From the NCBI GenBank assembly GCA_004292955.1, contig RDXX01000044.1, forward strand, positions 1-34,964: 34,964 bases of DNA, given 5' to 3'. This document shows, in pieces, positions 15,899 to 23,751 of this stretch; position 1 is the stretch's first letter; each line of letters starts with the position of its first letter. The notes beneath the pieces are model-generated. The model was not told where the DNA came from and ran no database searches. It saw only the letters and a list, made by a program, of their open reading frames with translations. The stretch is from Oscillatoriales cyanobacterium. GTDB taxonomy: Bacteria; Cyanobacteriota; Cyanobacteriia; Cyanobacteriales; Microcoleaceae. Made by a program: the position numbers and the translations under genes.

Positions 15899-16282
15899 AT
15901 GAGTGGAATATTTGACATTCTAGAAAAGATTAAAGCTAGACCGGGGATGTACATTGGGAAAGCTTCAGTTAGCGATTTGTTTGTATTTTTGGCGGGCTAT
16001 AAAACAGCTAGGCGAGAATTTGGGATTGAGCCAACTGAACAGGAAAATGAGTTTTATGGGGAGTTTCAGCCTTGGTTGCAGAAACGGTTTCAGGTACTGT
16101 CTGTGAATTCTTGGGCGAAAATTATCATGCTTTATTCAGTGGACGAAAAAGAGGGATTTGAGTATTTTTTTCAGTTGCTGGATGAGTTTTGGCGGCGGAA
16201 TGAAAGTTTACAGGTTGATGAGGTTGAAGTTGAGGGAGAAAGGGCGATCGCTAATAAAGGCGATCGCTCATTTGCCTTCTAA
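15899..16282 (+). CDS. Small protein with RPGMYIG motif, unknown function, convergent with the NACHT gene
   Basis: 127 residues from ATG 15899, with AGAGG ahead of it. It begins MSGIFDILEKIKARPGMYIG and continues LFVFLAGYKTARREFGIEP, FYGEFQPWLQKRFQV, NSWAKIIMLYSVDEKEG and FFQLLDEFWRRNESLQ. RPGMYIG is also seen in GyrB/ParE-type GHKL ATPases, but none of the other GHKL motifs is present, so this is probably similarity of a short helix start only. I have the impression of a small bacterial family of unknown role, but cannot name it. The last 15 bp overlap the 3' end of the NACHT gene on the other strand. Confidence 0.75.
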   Translation: MSGIFDILEKIKARPGMYIGKASVSDLFVFLAGYKTARREFGIEPTEQENEFYGEFQPWLQKRFQVLSVNSWAKIIMLYSVDEKEGFEYFFQLLDEFWRRNESLQVDEVEVEGERAIANKGDRSFAF

Positions 16283-19129
16283 TTCAGCCAATTTTTGCTG
16301 TGCAAATTCGCGGAGTTTTTGGTCGCGATCGCGTACAATTTCTAGCGTTTCCGGGTCATCTTTCCACCCCCGTGCTAATTCTTGGACTGCTGTACCTCGC
16401 ACAGTCGAATTATCGTTAGATTGAGCGCATTGTTTGAGCCAAGGTAAGGTTTCCGGGTCATATTTCCACCCCCGTGCTATTTTTTTGACTGCTACACGTC
16501 GCACAGCCCAATTATCGTCAGATTGAGCGCATTGTTTGAGGATAGGTAAGGTTTCCGGGTCATCTTTCCACCCCCGTGCTAATTCTTGGAATGCTGCTTG
16601 TCGCACAACCGAATTACCGTCAGATTGAGCCAAGTGTTTGAGGATAGGTAAGGTTTCCGGGTCATCTTTCCACCCCCGTGCTAATTCTTGGACTGCTGTA
16701 CCTCGCACAACCAAATTACCGTCAGATTGAACCCATTGTTTGAGGATAGGCAAGGTTTCTGGGTCATCTTTCCACCCCCGTGCTATTTCTTGGACTGCTG
16801 TACGTCGCACATCCAAATCATCGTCAGATTGAGCCCATTGTTTGAGGATAGGTAAGGTTTCCGGGTCATCTTTCCAAGTAAAGGCGATCGCACTTACTGC
16901 TTTAGTGCGAATTTTCCTAACTAAATCTGCCTCTTCTTCATAAAACCGATAATGGTAATTTAGATCGTACTTCGTTAACTCTTTTAATCGCTCCAGCAAT
17001 TGACTATCAACGGCAGCAATCTCCTTTCTATCCCTCACCTCATCCAAACACTTCGCCGCCAAAAACAGGTTGGTAAACTTTTGGGCTTCTCCATCCTGAT
17101 CCATCAAAAATTGAATCAATTCTCCTGTCAACTTTCCAGCAATCAATCCCGCAATCAAACACAAAACTTCCTGCCAAGATTCATCATCCCAGTGCGGGCC
17201 AAAAACTTCTGCTTTCAACTCATCCAGCGATAGTTCTAAAGCCTGAACCCTATTCACTACTTGCGATGCACAGAAATATTCCAAAAAAGTGCGGTGTATA
17301 AATCCGTAACTGTCCGCACCCAAATAACATAAAATAAAGTTGCGGGTTCGCAGTTGATTAATGATTAACTTCGCCCGATTTCTCGGTTGGTCAAAATCTT
17401 TATTCTTCAGATATGCTGTCAGAATATCCTCCAAATCTTCCGCACTAATAATATTGCCAGCCAACCCTTCAGGTGCTGCTTGCATTTCCCAAGCAACTCG
17501 CCGCAGCATTTCTTGCTTGTCTTTCGCATCAATCGTTTTTGGATCGAGCCTGCTATCCTCTACTAAAGACCTTTCCACATCCCATTGATACAGCAATACC
17601 CGCGAAGCTTGATTGTAAAGTTCTGCCCTGTCTCTCGGCAATTCTTGACTGCGATTCAAAATTGCCATAATCGTTAACAATAACGGATTTCCGGCTAAAT
17701 CTTGAATTGTTGATGAATACTCTAGCGCTCTTTTCATCCGATCGCAAATTCGCACTTTTTCCCTAGCATCAGCAAAAGTCAACTCATGCCAGCGGTGCAC
17801 AAAATCCTGAATCTGTGCGGGATTCAAGTCTTGCAGGATAAAGTGATGAAACTGGGCATCTTGCAACCGTTGAGGCTTGTAACCAATAATCCGAGACGTG
17901 ACAATCACTCGCACGCGCGGATACTCGTTGGTAAACCGATGAATCGCGGTAATTACATCTTCTCGTTTCCCCGAATCGAAAATTTCATCTAATCCGTCGA
18001 ACATCACCACAGCGTCGCCGGCTTTAAGTTGTTCGTGCAATTGATGCTGATTCAAGTCACAAATAAAACCGGAATTTTTATGGCAAAATTCCAGGAAATT
18101 CTTGCAATGTTTTGATTCCACGTTGCGAATGTAAATCCGCAATTCTATTAGCAGCGGCACCGGCAGAGATGTTACGCTATTTAAAGGCGATCGCGCCCAG
18201 GTTAATGCTAAATATTGTAACAGAGTAGATTTGCCCGCACCCGGATCGCCTAAAATCACAATGTAGGGATAATTTGACTTGTCATTGATGACATCTACCA
18301 CGGATACGATCGGCTGTGAAAAATAACCGCGTCGATATTTCTCTAAATTTTCAAGTGCGATCGCCTCTAATCGATCGCTATCTTCCAACCGCCGTTGATG
18401 TTCCTTGGGAATTTCGTAAGCTTGGGGCAGAAATGACTCGTAAATTAAGCGCACATCTTGGAAAATAAAGATTTGCCAAACTTTCAGCTTTTCGCGATAA
18501 TCGTAGGTATTGCTATCGACGCTGCTTAAATCCAGATTGCTGTAACGTTCGCACAAAGCCTCTTGATATTGCCTCAAATCAAAATCGGGGATTATCCCAG
18601 CAATTTGTTGAGTGTTTTTCTGAATGCTATCCAGATTTTGGGCATTCAAGATATCCCGCAAGTCTTTTGAGTCAAAAAGAATTTCTTGAACTTCGGCGAG
18701 ATACTGATTGGCGATGGTTTGCCACTTAAATCTGGCCGGCAAAGCAGCTAAATCTAGTTGAGTCCAGGTTTGTTCGAGAAGTTCTGCATCGAGGGATTCG
18801 CGATCGCTCTCAAAGGCCTTACCCAAAATTTCCTTAACTGACTTGTTGCCGATAAACTTTTTAACATCTTTAATATACAGCTTAATCTGTTCTGGGGAAA
18901 GTCCGCTGATTTTTAACTGCTGTTGCACTAACTCCAAAAACTTTTTGAGGGCTTTCCCCCCTGCGACTTGTCGGGGGTCTTTTTCGCCAAATAAGACGTT
19001 TTTTAGGGAATCTTTAAAAAAATCTTTTACTAAATCCTTCGCGCCGTCTACTGCCAACTCTTCTAAGATGGGTTTGACGAGAATGCCGACTCCTTGCGTT
19101 ACTCCCCACAGCAAAAGCCAATCAATCAT
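16268..19129 (-). CDS. NACHT-domain STAND NTPase with C-terminal HEAT-like repeats; immune-type candidate
   Basis: 953 residues from ATG 19129 (MIDWLLLWGVTQGVGILVKP); the TTG-initiated extension to 19171 is less likely. The N-terminal part (1-280) is helical and of no named domain. The NACHT module follows: Walker A GDPGAGKST (294-302), Walker B VVMFDGLDE (374-382), sensor VIVTSR (408-413), then DLAGNPLLLTIMA (477-489) and the FIHRTFLEYFCAS segment (610-622) typical of NACHT winged-helix regions. Residues 752-921 are five 34-residue repeats, plus a degenerate sixth to 953. Such STAND proteins oligomerise when the repeat region senses a ligand; several bacterial NACHT proteins defend against phage (bNACHT work). 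Defence here is inference. No fused effector domain is recognisable. It may act alone or with the convergent small gene. Confidence 0.9.
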   Translation of the reverse strand: MIDWLLLWGVTQGVGILVKPILEELAVDGAKDLVKDFFKDSLKNVLFGEKDPRQVAGGKALKKFLELVQQQLKISGLSPEQIKLYIKDVKKFIGNKSVKEILGKAFESDRESLDAELLEQTWTQLDLAALPARFKWQTIANQYLAEVQEILFDSKDLRDILNAQNLDSIQKNTQQIAGIIPDFDLRQYQEALCERYSNLDLSSVDSNTYDYREKLKVWQIFIFQDVRLIYESFLPQAYEIPKEHQRRLEDSDRLEAIALENLEKYRRGYFSQPIVSVVDVINDKSNYPYIVILGDPGAGKSTLLQYLALTWARSPLNSVTSLPVPLLIELRIYIRNVESKHCKNFLEFCHKNSGFICDLNQHQLHEQLKAGDAVVMFDGLDEIFDSGKREDVITAIHRFTNEYPRVRVIVTSRIIGYKPQRLQDAQFHHFILQDLNPAQIQDFVHRWHELTFADAREKVRICDRMKRALEYSSTIQDLAGNPLLLTIMAILNRSQELPRDRAELYNQASRVLLYQWDVERSLVEDSRLDPKTIDAKDKQEMLRRVAWEMQAAPEGLAGNIISAEDLEDILTAYLKNKDFDQPRNRAKLIINQLRTRNFILCYLGADSYGFIHRTFLEYFCASQVVNRVQALELSLDELKAEVFGPHWDDESWQEVLCLIAGLIAGKLTGELIQFLMDQDGEAQKFTNLFLAAKCLDEVRDRKEIAAVDSQLLERLKELTKYDLNYHYRFYEEEADLVRKIRTKAVSAIAFTWKDDPETLPILKQWAQSDDDLDVRRTAVQEIARGWKDDPETLPILKQWVQSDGNLVVRGTAVQELARGWKDDPETLPILKHLAQSDGNSVVRQAAFQELARGWKDDPETLPILKQCAQSDDNWAVRRVAVKKIARGWKYDPETLPWLKQCAQSNDNSTVRGTAVQELARGWKDDPETLEIVRDRDQKLREFAQQKLAELEGK
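16271..16876 (-). repeat. 102-bp coding repeats in the NACHT gene (five full, one degenerate)
   Basis: The period is exactly 102 bp (for example GGTAAGGTTTCCGGGTCA at 16443 and 16545). Units run 16876-16775, 16774-16673, 16672-16571, 16570-16469, 16468-16367, and a divergent 16366-16271. Each starts WKDDPETLPILK (unit 5 WKYDPETLPWLK). Differences cluster at unit positions 13-15 and 19-26, while WKDDPETLP and the closing ARG are nearly fixed. Confidence 0.93.
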
Positions 19130-19648
19130 AAAGCTAGCCCGACAAATAAATTTATCTCTATAATATAGCAATTTTCAGTGAGTCGTAAATTTTTGACTTC
19201 CCCCAACTCTCCCCGCGACTTCGAGGAGGTGGATAGTTTTATTATCAGGATAGGAAATATTAAACTACCAAAAGTATAGCTCAAAGGTCGGCTCGCGCTT
19301 GGGCTAATGTACGTTGTTATGCTCTTTGCACTCTTTCCTAATATTATAAAGAGCGCTTAAGCGCAACTACGTACCTAATTTGTTTGACTGCAATAAAACT
19401 GCCCTAGCGGCCGCCCAAAAATAGTTATATTTTTATATGTTTTTTGCCAGTTGCTTGTGCTATACTCTAATAATGGAAGTGTGAGCAATTTTAAATTTAA
19501 TGCACATGTTTCCATTATTAAATGGTATCATGTCAACTGCAAGAAGTAAAGCAATCTCTCCTCCAAAAAACGAAAATTTTTTTGAGATATCATTAAAAAA
19601 AGTAAAGCGCAAAATGGCTAAAATTAAGACAGGAAACTAGCGACAATT
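19130..19648. other. 519-bp divergent promoter region between the NACHT gene and gor
   Basis: It holds the 5' regions of both genes. A loose inverted repeat (GCTCTTTGCACTC with AAGAGC) lies near 19320-19360. TATACT at 19461-19466 could serve as a -10 box for gor, without a convincing -35. A 36-codon reading frame is listed separately. Confidence 0.4.
19530..19640 (+). CDS. Possible 36-residue leader peptide or small protein upstream of gor
   Basis: The ATG at 19530 opens MSTARSKAISPPKNENFFEI and ends KRKMAKIKTGN with TAG at 19638-19640, eight bases before the gor ATG. It is strongly basic. Its end overlaps the AGGAAA that serves as the gor ribosome site, so translation of it could influence gor. 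There is no convincing ribosome site of its own. It may be chance. Confidence 0.25.
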   Translation: MSTARSKAISPPKNENFFEISLKKVKRKMAKIKTGN

Positions 19649-20992
19649 ATGACATACGATTACGACTTGTTTGTGATAGGTGCAGGCTCTGGCGGATTGG
19701 CGAGCTCTAAGCGGGCGGCATCCTACGGGGCGAAGGTGGCGATCGCCGAAAATGACTTAGTAGGCGGCACCTGCGTCATTCGCGGCTGTGTACCCAAAAA
19801 ACTCATGGTGTACGCTTCAACATTTTCGCACCTGTACGAAGATGCGATCGGCTACGGTTGGAGCCCTGTAGAAACCAGCTTCAACTGGGAAAAACTCGTC
19901 ACCACTGTAGACACAGAAGTGCGACGACTCAGCAAACTCCACATCAGCTTCCTCGAAAAAGCCGGAGTTGAATTAATCTCAGGATATGCCAAATTTATCG
20001 ACCCCCACACTGTCGAAGTTGGTGACAAAAAATACACCGCTGCTAAAATCTTAATTGCTGTCGGCGGCGAAGCTCACAGAATCGATATTCCTGGCATCGA
20101 ACACGCGATCACTTCCCGCGAAATCTTCTTGTTAAAAGAGCAGCCGAAACGGTTGGCAATTTTGGGCGGCGGCTACATCGGCGTTGAATTTGCTTGCATC
20201 ATGAATGGCTTGGGAAGTGAAGTAACTCAAATCATCCGGCGCGATCGCATTTTGCACTACTTTGACGAAGAACTTCGCGCCAACGTCCAAGAAGGAATGG
20301 TTAAACACGGCATCAATTTCGTCACAGGAAGCTCGATCGAATGGATAGAGAAAACTCCTGAAGGCTTAAAGTTAAAATTGTGGGGAAAATCTGAAGAAAC
20401 CTTGACAGTAGACGCAGTTTTGTGCGCTACCGGACGATCGCCCAATTTGGAAAAACTGGCTTTGGAGAATGCCGGAGTTGAAACCGAGAAAGGTGCGATC
20501 GCAGTTACCAAAGACAGCCGCACCAATCAACCGCACATTTTTGCTGTCGGAGATTGCACCAACCGGATTAATTTAACGCCAATTGCGATCGCCGAAGGAC
20601 GCGCTTTTGCAGATACGGAATTTGGCAACAATCCGAGAGCAATCAGTCACGAAAATGTCGCATCAGCGGTATTTTCCCAGCCGGAAGCTGCTACAGTCGG
20701 CTTAACTGAAGAACAAGCCAAAGCTAAATTTCCCGACTCAATTAAGTGCTACACAGCCAAGTTTCGGCCGATGTTTCACGCTTTGACAGGTGCAGATGAA
20801 AAGACTTTTGTCAAGTTAGTTGTTGAAACTAATACTGACAAAGTTTTGGGCGTGCACATGGTTGGGAAAGACGCGGGCGAGATTATTCAAGGAATGGCGA
20901 TCGCCGTTAATATGGGAGCTACCAAGAAAGATTTCGATTCGACGATCGGTATTCACCCCTCGACTGCTGAAGAGTTTGTGACTCTGCGATAA
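19649..20992 (+). CDS. gor: Glutathione reductase (NADPH)
   Basis: 447 residues, ATG 19649 after CAGGAAACTAG. A cytosolic flavoenzyme that reduces GSSG with NADPH. The FAD-binding start is YDLFVIGAGSGGLAS, the redox-active disulphide is GGTCVIRGCVPKK (Cys42/Cys47), and the NADPH-binding Rossmann segment is ILGGGYIGVEFA with the RR of IIRRDRIL. A second FAD motif is IFAVGDCTNRINLTP. The C-terminal interface has GIHPSTAEEF (His436, Glu441), the catalytic dyad. Length is normal. This is the plant/cyanobacterial-type enzyme rather than lipoamide dehydrogenase, given the GCVPKK box. Confidence 0.96.
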   Translation: MTYDYDLFVIGAGSGGLASSKRAASYGAKVAIAENDLVGGTCVIRGCVPKKLMVYASTFSHLYEDAIGYGWSPVETSFNWEKLVTTVDTEVRRLSKLHISFLEKAGVELISGYAKFIDPHTVEVGDKKYTAAKILIAVGGEAHRIDIPGIEHAITSREIFLLKEQPKRLAILGGGYIGVEFACIMNGLGSEVTQIIRRDRILHYFDEELRANVQEGMVKHGINFVTGSSIEWIEKTPEGLKLKLWGKSEETLTVDAVLCATGRSPNLEKLALENAGVETEKGAIAVTKDSRTNQPHIFAVGDCTNRINLTPIAIAEGRAFADTEFGNNPRAISHENVASAVFSQPEAATVGLTEEQAKAKFPDSIKCYTAKFRPMFHALTGADEKTFVKLVVETNTDKVLGVHMVGKDAGEIIQGMAIAVNMGATKKDFDSTIGIHPSTAEEFVTLR

Positions 20993-21016
20993 ATAGGGTA
21001 TTTCATAATTATGAAA

Positions 21017-21136
21017 AACGGGCAAGATGCCCGTTCCACAAGAGAGTTTATCTGTTGTGGCACAGGCATCTTGCCTGTTTTTTGTGGCACAGGCATCTTG
21101 CCTGTTAATTTTGTGGCACAGGCATCTTGCCTGTTA
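21017..21136. repeat. Hairpin and three tandem copies of a TGTGGCACAGGCATCTTGCC unit downstream of gor
   Basis: AACGGGCA-AGA-TGCCCGTT (21017-21035) is a perfect stem-loop 25 bp after the gor stop. Three roughly 27-bp units follow, each with the self-complementary ACAGGCATCTTGCCTGT. A related hairpin occurs at 27399-27421. These may end or stabilise the gor message, but no T-run follows the first stem. Confidence 0.8.
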
Positions 21137-21193
21137 CTGACCTTCTAAGCGGATTCATGCTCAAAATAATATTTTAAACAAATTGAACCTTTT

Positions 21194-21841
21194 TTGAACT
21201 TGTCCTGTCTAAACCCCTCAGATAACGAACAGGTGAGGGATACTTCACAGGTGTTAGGTGTGCCAGCCAATGTTTTAATCGATGATTGTTCCGACTCCGA
21301 CTTAGTTGATAAATGCTTAAAGGGCGATCGCACTTGCTTTCGTCACCTTTACGGGCGCTACCAACAAAAAGTCAGGTCAACCCTTTACCAACTCTGCGGT
21401 TCATCACTTCTAGACGACTTAACCCAAGAAGTATTTCTGCGAGTCTGGAAAGGATTACCCAAACTCAAACAACAGGAAAACTTTTCAACTTGGTTGTATC
21501 GCATCACTTGGAACGTGGCATCCGACCAAAGAAAAGCATTTGCCAAACAGCATTCTTTTGACTCCCAACTCAAAAATCAAGAAACAATGGATCGCGTTAT
21601 TCCCAATAATAACACATCAGACTTGATGCAGTTGCACTATCAAGATTTAGTGCAGCGAGGACTGGAGCAATTGAGCTTTGAACACCGCACTGTTTTGGTG
21701 CTGCACGACTTAGAAGACATCCCGCAAAAAGAAGTAGCCCAAATCCTGGGAATGCCAGCGGGAACTGTTAAATCTCGCGTGTTTTATGCCCGAAATGCCA
21801 TGCGACAATTTTTGCAAAAACAGGGGGTAGACGAACTGTGA
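21194..21841 (+). CDS. ECF-type RNA polymerase sigma factor
   Basis: 215 residues if the TTG at 21194 is used; a GTG at 21233 (residue 14) would also fit, and the start is uncertain. Region 2 reads DSDLVDKCLKGDRTCFRHLY, DDLTQEVFLRVWKGLPKL and FSTWLYRITWNVASDQRK. Region 4 reads LSFEHRTVLVLHDLEDIPQK, EVAQILGMPAGTVKSRVFYA. Regions 1 and 3 are absent, as in the ECF group. The stop overlaps the start of the next gene by four bases, so the two are translationally coupled. The downstream anti-sigma-like and Spy-like genes suggest envelope or metal stress control, as in other sigma/anti-sigma/Spy clusters. Confidence 0.92.
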   Translation: MNLSCLNPSDNEQVRDTSQVLGVPANVLIDDCSDSDLVDKCLKGDRTCFRHLYGRYQQKVRSTLYQLCGSSLLDDLTQEVFLRVWKGLPKLKQQENFSTWLYRITWNVASDQRKAFAKQHSFDSQLKNQETMDRVIPNNNTSDLMQLHYQDLVQRGLEQLSFEHRTVLVLHDLEDIPQKEVAQILGMPAGTVKSRVFYARNAMRQFLQKQGVDEL

Positions 21842-22269
21842 ACGATGAAAATAGCGACAAAAGATTAGTGAATTTCTTGAAGCAAAATAGCCCAAAAGTT
21901 CCGGACGCTACCCCCGATCTTGAGCAAAGAGTTTTAGCAGCAATAGATAGGAATGACAGGGCGAGAGAGCTAAATGGTCTCGGCTATTTGCGATTTACAG
22001 AGTCTAGTAAAAGCTCAAAATTCCTCGGTTTTCCCAAGTGGGGTTTTCCGGCTGCAATCTTCGCTGGCCTGCTAGTTTTTGCTTCGGGCTATCGCGTCCT
22101 AGTTACCGCACAATTACAGGCGGATGAAGCGGCTCACTTGGAAGCATTTCTGGTCAATAATTGGGAGGGTGTATTGAACGATTCCCGCACGGCAACTATG
22201 AGCGATCGCCCACAAACAAATTTATTTGATTTCCCTGTTACTGCTGACACCGAACCGCCAACAAATTAA
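21838..22269 (+). CDS. Probable membrane-anchored anti-sigma factor
   Basis: 143 residues from the GTG at 21838, overlapping the sigma stop (GTGA). The N-terminal cytoplasmic part is about 68 residues (KRLVNFLKQNSPKVPDATPD). One membrane span lies at about 69-88 (GFPAAIFAGLLVFASGYRV), and the periplasmic tail has EAFLVNNWEGVL. Gene order, coupling and single-span topology are those of an ECF anti-sigma factor. There is no recognisable zinc (HxxxCxxC) motif, so the identity is inferred from context. Confidence 0.7.
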   Translation: MNDENSDKRLVNFLKQNSPKVPDATPDLEQRVLAAIDRNDRARELNGLGYLRFTESSKSSKFLGFPKWGFPAAIFAGLLVFASGYRVLVTAQLQADEAAHLEAFLVNNWEGVLNDSRTATMSDRPQTNLFDFPVTADTEPPTN

Positions 22270-22293
22270 CTAATCTTAAAGAGGTAATTTTTC

Positions 22294-22782
22294 ATGTCAA
22301 TGCGCCAATTTTCGGCTATGGCAGTTTTAATGTTAACCCTCGGTACTACAGCCGCTGCAACCGCCGCTCCCAGCCCCGCTCAACCGGAAACAATTGCCCA
22401 AAACCAGCGTCCCAATCGATCTGGTGGCAAAGAGAACGGGCTGTTTGACAAACTAAATTTAAGCGCCGATCAAAAGCAGAAAATGCAGGCTGTTCGCGAT
22501 CGCTACAAAGACCAAGTTTCTCAGCGAATGCAAGCAATCCGCCAAGCCAGACAAGAATTGGAAACAATGATGTCGGGTACGACGGCAAATGTCGGCCAAA
22601 TGCGCGACAAACACCGCCAAATCATGGGATTGAGGCAGCAGTTAGAAGAGGTACAATTTGAAAGTACATTAGCCATGCGAGAAGTGCTGACACCCGAACA
22701 GCGCAGCCAGTTCTCGCAAATGATGCAGCAGCGCAGGGAAGCTGCTAAAACCCGGAAACAAAACAGCCAAAAATCCCAATAA
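22294..22782 (+). CDS. Spy/CpxP-like periplasmic protein with LTxxQ-type motifs
   Basis: 162 residues, ATG 22294 with AGAGG nine bases upstream. The signal peptide is about residues 1-25 (MAVLMLTLGTTAAATAA). The mature part is helical and charged, with LSADQ (56-60) and LTPEQ (132-136), the two motifs of the Spy/CpxP/LTXXQ family, separated by a long helical hairpin (YKDQVSQRMQAIRQARQELE). Family members are periplasmic chaperones or metal-binding stress proteins. It lies 24 bp after the anti-sigma gene, so probably in the same transcript. Confidence 0.82.
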   Translation: MSMRQFSAMAVLMLTLGTTAAATAAPSPAQPETIAQNQRPNRSGGKENGLFDKLNLSADQKQKMQAVRDRYKDQVSQRMQAIRQARQELETMMSGTTANVGQMRDKHRQIMGLRQQLEEVQFESTLAMREVLTPEQRSQFSQMMQQRREAAKTRKQNSQKSQ

Positions 22783-22898
22783 TCTACACCGCTACCGACT
22801 GCACACCCTACTAAAAAATAAACTTGTCGGGTGTGCACTCGCCAGTTCGATAATTTAAGTTAAAATAATTAGTTGGTAAATCTCATCAAATTTTCTGG

Positions 22899-23588
22899 AT
22901 GAATCTACAAAACGATTCTAGTTACATTTATTTACACGGATTTGCGTCAAGTCCAGATTCAACTAAGGCTAAATATTTCCGCGATCGCTTTTATTCCCTA
23001 GGAATTGACCTCAAAACTCCCGATCTCAATCACAAGGATTTTTCGCGCCTCACTCTCACGCGCCAATTAGACCAAATAGAAACAGAATTTCTGCAAGCCC
23101 AATCCTCCGAATCTGTAGAAAATGTAAAAAATTTAGGGGAAGTTACCATCATTGGGTCTAGTTTTGGCGGGCTGACAGCGGCTTGGCTGGCCCAGCGACA
23201 ATTATCAATAAAACAAATAGTTTTGTTAGCACCGGCTTTTCAATTTCTCTCTCATTGGCTGCCACAGTTGGGACAGCAACAGTTAGAAAAGTGGCAGTCT
23301 GAGAAATATTTGCCAGTTTACCACTACGGCGAACAGCGCTATTTGCCGTTGAATTATGAATTTGTGACAGATATGGCTCAATACCCTGAAGAAAAATTAA
23401 TGCGCTCAGTCCCGACGTTAATTCTGCACGGCAAGCATGATACGATCGTACCGATTCAAGCTAGCAGAAGTTTTTCAGAGCATCGTCCCTGGGTGAAACT
23501 AATCGAACTAGAGGACGATCATTCTTTGGGAAATGTCCTAGCGGAAATTTGGGAAGCAATGCAAAACTTTTGCAAATTCAAAAATTAA
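22899..23588 (+). CDS. YqiA/YcfP-like alpha/beta-hydrolase (esterase)
   Basis: 229 residues, ATG 22899. It starts SYIYLHGFASSPDSTKAKYF, which is the oxyanion HG motif and the signature of the YqiA/UPF0227 group. The nucleophile elbow is IIGSSFGGLTA. The acid is in LILHGKHDTIVPI and the catalytic His in LEDDHSLGN. A full triad is therefore present. The physiological substrate is unknown. Confidence 0.85.
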   Translation: MNLQNDSSYIYLHGFASSPDSTKAKYFRDRFYSLGIDLKTPDLNHKDFSRLTLTRQLDQIETEFLQAQSSESVENVKNLGEVTIIGSSFGGLTAAWLAQRQLSIKQIVLLAPAFQFLSHWLPQLGQQQLEKWQSEKYLPVYHYGEQRYLPLNYEFVTDMAQYPEEKLMRSVPTLILHGKHDTIVPIQASRSFSEHRPWVKLIELEDDHSLGNVLAEIWEAMQNFCKFKN

Positions 23589-23599
23589 AATTTGACAAT

Positions 23600-23722
23600 C
23601 CCCAAAAATGGATACAATCCTCCGACTTAAGTCGTGAAAAACAAAAATTTTAGACAACGTTTAAACTCCAAGATTCCTGTGTGGAGTAAATCTAAAATCT
23701 CAAGTCTAAAATCTCAAGTCTA
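23600..23722. repeat. Dispersed repeat family A, copy upstream of ppgK
   Basis: It carries CCCCAAAAATGGATACAATC, AAATTTTAGACAACGTTTAA, CCAAGATTCCTGTGTGGAG and a tail of AAATCTAAAATCTCAAGTCT heptamers, in the same order as the copies at 4.7 and 10.7 kb. It fills nearly all of the space between the hydrolase gene and ppgK. Confidence 0.7.
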
Positions 23723-23751
23723 CTCACCAACTTGCAAGTTTCAAAAATCAA

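Noticed and set aside
15899..16282. GHKL ATPase (gyrase B-like) assignment from the RPGMYIG motif
   Set aside because: The nucleotide-binding motifs of GHKL ATPases (the DNA-x-x-D and GxG boxes) are missing and the protein is far too short.
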